From: RGIG4097 sp964637515 | Lineage (GTDB): Bacteria; Bacillota; Clostridia; Christensenellales; CAG-917 | Direction: 5' to 3' | Assembly (NCBI GenBank): GCA_964637515.1 | Contig: CAZWUI010000001.1 | Coordinates: forward strand, 62,001 to 126,000 | DNA: 64,000 nucleotides | Shown here: piece after piece, positions 61,392-64,000 of the stretch | How positions within the stretch are numbered: position 1 is the first letter of the stretch | Layout: every line of letters starts with the position of its first letter | Position numbers and translations under genes: made by a program | Notes under the pieces: model-generated | Databases searched by the model: none | What the model was told of the DNA's origin: nothing | The model's input: the letters and a program-made list of their open reading frames with translations, nothing else

Positions 61392-63134
61392 ATGTCGTAT
61401 ATAAGCCTCAAAGGGGTAAGTTATTCTTATCCGTTAGGGGAGGGCCACAGTCTAAAAGCCCTCAAAAACCTGTCTTTCTCCGTTGAAAAAGGCAGCTTTA
61501 TCGCGTTGGTCGGAAAAAACGGCAGCGGTAAAAGCACTCTTGCCAAACTTCTCAACGGTTTATTTTTGCCCTCGTCGGGGGAAGTCGTCGTGGACGGTAT
61601 GTCCACAGCGGACGAAAAATTCACCTTTGAAATAAGAAAAAAAGTGGGTATGGTCTTCCAAAACCCCGACAATCAGACGGTCGCAACTATGGTCGAAGAC
61701 GACGTCGCTTTCGGTCCCGAAAATATCGGCGTGCCCCGCGATGAAATCATCGAAAGAGTGTCTTCCGCTCTTGACGCCGTGGGTATGTCGGAATACCGCA
61801 ACCGCCCCGTCAGCAAACTTTCGGGCGGTCAAAAACAAAGAGTCGCAATAGCGGGCGTGCTTGCAATGCGTCCCGAAGTGGTCGTTTTCGACGAAAGCAC
61901 CGCTATGCTCGACCCCGTCGGCCGCAAAGAGATTATGGCTATCGCAAAATCCCTGCACGACAAGGGTATCACCGTCATAAATATCACGCACAATATGGAC
62001 GAAGCGTCCCTTGCGGATAGAATCATCGTGATGAGCAAAGGGCAAATCGTTTTGGACGGCACCCCCAAAGAAGTTTTCGGCAAAGGGAATTTGTCCGCAT
62101 ACGGACTTTCTCTCCCCGCGCCTACCGAAACTGCGTTGACTGCAAAAAATTTCGGCTATTCTTTCGACGACGTCGTTGTGTCAATCGACGAATTGACGGA
62201 CGGAATCCTTGAAAACGTAGGTCAACAACAAGTGGATTTTGATTTGCATTTCTCCACCGCTAAACAGAGTGTAAAAGCGGTCGAAATCGAAAATCTCTCT
62301 TTCGTCTACTCCAAGAAAACCCCGTCCGAAAAAGTCGCTATCGACAACGTCAATCTCACGATAAACGAAGGTGAGTTTGTCGCTCTCATCGGGAAAACGG
62401 GGAGCGGTAAGTCCACCTTTATCCAACACCTTAACGGTCTCATAAAATGTCAAAGCGGTGAAGTCAAAATCTACGGCAAGTCCGCAAAAGAAAAGAAAAA
62501 TCTCAAGAATTTGCGCTACACCGTGGGTATGGTTTTCCAATATCCCGAATATCAACTCTTTGAAGATACCGTCGCAAAGGACGTCGCTTTCGGCCCGAAA
62601 AATATGAAACTCTCATCCGACGAAGTGAATGAAAGAGTCCGCAAAGCTATGGACCTTGTGGGTTTGCCCTACGACAAGTTTGCCGAGCGCAGTCCCTTTG
62701 AGTTGAGCGGCGGCGAAAAACGCAGAGCGGCAATCGCGGGCGTCATCGCTATGGATCCGAAAATTCTCATTCTCGACGAGCCGTTTGCAGGACTCGACCC
62801 TGCGGGCATCAAGGACGTGACTTCTCTCATCGTCAACCTGCAACGCACCGTATGCCCGACTATCATCATGGTGTCGCACAGCATGGATGCGGTGGCGGAA
62901 ATCGCGGATAGAATCATCGCACTCCAAGACGGAAAACTCGTCGCGGACGGCACGCCCGGCGAAATCTTCAAAGATAGAAAACTCATCGAAGATATAGGAC
63001 TCGACCTGCCCTTCCCCGCAACGACGAGAGATAATCTCGAATCGAAGGGAGTCGTGCTTCCTAACGGTATCATCAAACGCGACCACTTGTCCACTGCGCT
63101 CAAACTTTTGAAAGGGGGACGAGCGGATGTTTAG
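61392..63134 (+). CDS. ecfA: Fused energy-coupling factor ATPases EcfA1-EcfA2
   Basis: 580 residues; start at 61392 by domain boundary and promoter position (the frame is open further upstream). Two complete ABC ATPase domains in one chain: the first with GKNGSGKST (41-49), LSGGQKQRVA (143-152) and VVFDEST (164-170); the second with GKTGSGKST (334-342), LSGGEKRRAA (438-447) and ILILDEP (458-464). EcfA1 and EcfA2 are normally separate genes; here the linker is about residues 245-295. The protein powers vitamin and metal uptake with EcfT and exchangeable S components. Overlaps ecfT by eight bases. Confidence 0.95.
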   Translation: MSYISLKGVSYSYPLGEGHSLKALKNLSFSVEKGSFIALVGKNGSGKSTLAKLLNGLFLPSSGEVVVDGMSTADEKFTFEIRKKVGMVFQNPDNQTVATMVEDDVAFGPENIGVPRDEIIERVSSALDAVGMSEYRNRPVSKLSGGQKQRVAIAGVLAMRPEVVVFDESTAMLDPVGRKEIMAIAKSLHDKGITVINITHNMDEASLADRIIVMSKGQIVLDGTPKEVFGKGNLSAYGLSLPAPTETALTAKNFGYSFDDVVVSIDELTDGILENVGQQQVDFDLHFSTAKQSVKAVEIENLSFVYSKKTPSEKVAIDNVNLTINEGEFVALIGKTGSGKSTFIQHLNGLIKCQSGEVKIYGKSAKEKKNLKNLRYTVGMVFQYPEYQLFEDTVAKDVAFGPKNMKLSSDEVNERVRKAMDLVGLPYDKFAERSPFELSGGEKRRAAIAGVIAMDPKILILDEPFAGLDPAGIKDVTSLIVNLQRTVCPTIIMVSHSMDAVAEIADRIIALQDGKLVADGTPGEIFKDRKLIEDIGLDLPFPATTRDNLESKGVVLPNGIIKRDHLSTALKLLKGGRADV

Positions 63135-63975
63135 AGATATATCTTTCGGACAATACTACCCTGCGGATTCCCCCGTACATCGCTTGGATGCAAGAGTGAA
63201 ACTTCTTCTCACTCTGCTCTTTGTCGTAGCGATATTTTTCGTCAATTCGTACTTCGGATTTTTGCTCACTGCGGTGGTGCTTGTGCTGATCGTATTGATT
63301 GCAAAACTCCCCATGATGTCCGTCTTGAAATCGGTGAGAGGAATACTCTTCATCGTGCTCTTCACTGCCGTGATAAATCTCTTTTTCGGCAGTCGCGACG
63401 GCAGTGAAATTCTGTGGTCTGCGTGGGTGCTAAAAATCACCAAATCGGGCGTTCATACCACCATAAAGATGATTTTAAGGCTCGTTTTGTTGATTTCGGG
63501 CGCATCTTTGCTTTCTCTCACAACCACCCCGGTTGCGCTTGCGGACGGACTCGAAGGCTTGCTTTCTCCCTTGAAAAAAATCAAGGTCCCCGTCCACGAT
63601 ATTGCGATGATTATGTCCATTGCACTCCGCTTCATCCCCACCCTTTTTGAAGAAACCAACAAGATAATTTCCGCTCAAAAAGCAAGGGGCGCAAGTTTCG
63701 ATACGGGCGGGATTTTTGCTCGTGCAAAAGCACTCGTCCCCGTCCTTATTCCCCTATTCGTCAACTCGTTCAAACGTGCGGACGAACTTGCATTCGCAAT
63801 GGACGCAAGGTGCTACAACGCCACACCCAACCGCACGAAAATGAAAGTATCGAAAGTGGGAGTCGGCGACTTTGTTGCAGGGCTTATCATCGTCTTGTAT
63901 TTCGTCGTCGTTCTTCTCGACCGCTATTACTGGTGCGGTTATATCGATACGCTAGTTTTAGGAGGACTGCTATGA
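63127..63975 (+). CDS. ecfT: Energy-coupling factor transmembrane protein
   Basis: 282 residues with about six transmembrane helices. YPADSPVHRLDARVKLL at the N-terminus is typical. Two coupling motifs contact the ATPases: SAQKARGASFD (Ala-Arg-Gly) and FAMDARCYN (Ala-Arg). It links the S component to the fused ATPases. Its ATG lies inside the end of ecfA, and its stop overlaps the next start by four bases, so all three genes are coupled. No S-component gene is in the window. Confidence 0.96.
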   Translation: MFRDISFGQYYPADSPVHRLDARVKLLLTLLFVVAIFFVNSYFGFLLTAVVLVLIVLIAKLPMMSVLKSVRGILFIVLFTAVINLFFGSRDGSEILWSAWVLKITKSGVHTTIKMILRLVLLISGASLLSLTTTPVALADGLEGLLSPLKKIKVPVHDIAMIMSIALRFIPTLFEETNKIISAQKARGASFDTGGIFARAKALVPVLIPLFVNSFKRADELAFAMDARCYNATPNRTKMKVSKVGVGDFVAGLIIVLYFVVVLLDRYYWCGYIDTLVLGGLL

Positions 63976-64000
63976 GATACTCCGCGATAATTTCCTACGA
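63972..64000 (+). CDS. truA: Start of probable tRNA pseudouridine synthase A (partial)
   Basis: Only the first nine codons (MRYSAIISY plus a partial codon) are inside the window. They match the opening strand of TruA, and the ecfA-ecfT-truA order is widespread in Bacillota. The start overlaps the ecfT stop (ATGA). Identification depends mainly on context. Confidence 0.65.

Noticed and set aside
1..64000. CRISPR arrays, tRNA or rRNA genes, insertion sequences, prophage genes
   Set aside because: I looked for regularly spaced repeats, T-arm-like GGTTCGAATCC segments, transposase or integrase motifs and phage structural genes and found none.

Overview
The window looks like a chromosomal segment of a low- to mid-GC Bacillota, most likely an uncultured gut-type clostridium (the order Christensenellales is my guess, from gene content only). 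Supporting signs are a Firmicutes-style L10 leader before rplJ-rplL, lipoproteins with short Lys-rich signal peptides, GGAGG-type ribosome binding sites, a walJ...rlmH neighbourhood, glmU-pth-mfd gene order, ecfA-ecfT-truA order, and ECF sigma/anti-sigma genes with PepSY domains. I saw no tRNA, rRNA, CRISPR array, insertion sequence or prophage.

Layout. 1-17257 (minus) is one uninterrupted reading frame of at least 5,752 codons that runs off the left edge: a giant repetitive lipoprotein, and the most unusual object here. 17.6-25.9 kb holds sugar-related genes (DUF4380-like, GH20 hexosaminidase, GH127-like), an HGSNAT-type membrane acyltransferase pair, a PH-domain protein and an ApgM-type phosphomutase. 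26-29.4 kb has two paralogous stand-alone HxxxD acyltransferases and a membrane protein. 29.5-32.6 kb is an ECF sigma module: a PepSY lipoprotein, the sigma factor, an anti-sigma factor with its own PepSY domain, and a neighbouring membrane gene that appears to share the sigma promoter. 32.8-35.2 kb carries rplJ-rplL and rplM-rpsI, each with a strong promoter and an RNA leader. 35.2-44.3 kb holds a GH31 glycosidase with its XRE-cupin regulator, glmS, a sirtuin, an aminotransferase, DegV and a tyrosine phosphatase.

44.7-52.1 kb has a SurA-like lipoprotein and the glmU-like/pth/mfd operon. 52.3 kb holds a 52-residue membrane peptide. 52.6-56.4 kb is a tightly overlapping walJ-CPBP-CPBP-rlmH-tadA operon. 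56.4-61.2 kb is a probable operon of a GNAT-like gene, glnS, a zinc-ribbon protein and two membrane proteins. 61.4-64 kb is ecfA1A2 (fused), ecfT and the start of truA.

Two themes cut across the window. First, several genes without a Shine-Dalgarno sequence have a well-spaced promoter whose -10 box lies only 6-9 bases before the ATG, which predicts leaderless mRNAs. Second, envelope biology dominates: lipoproteins, membrane proteases, amino-sugar enzymes and an envelope-type sigma factor. Functions are assigned from recognisable motifs; no database search was possible.
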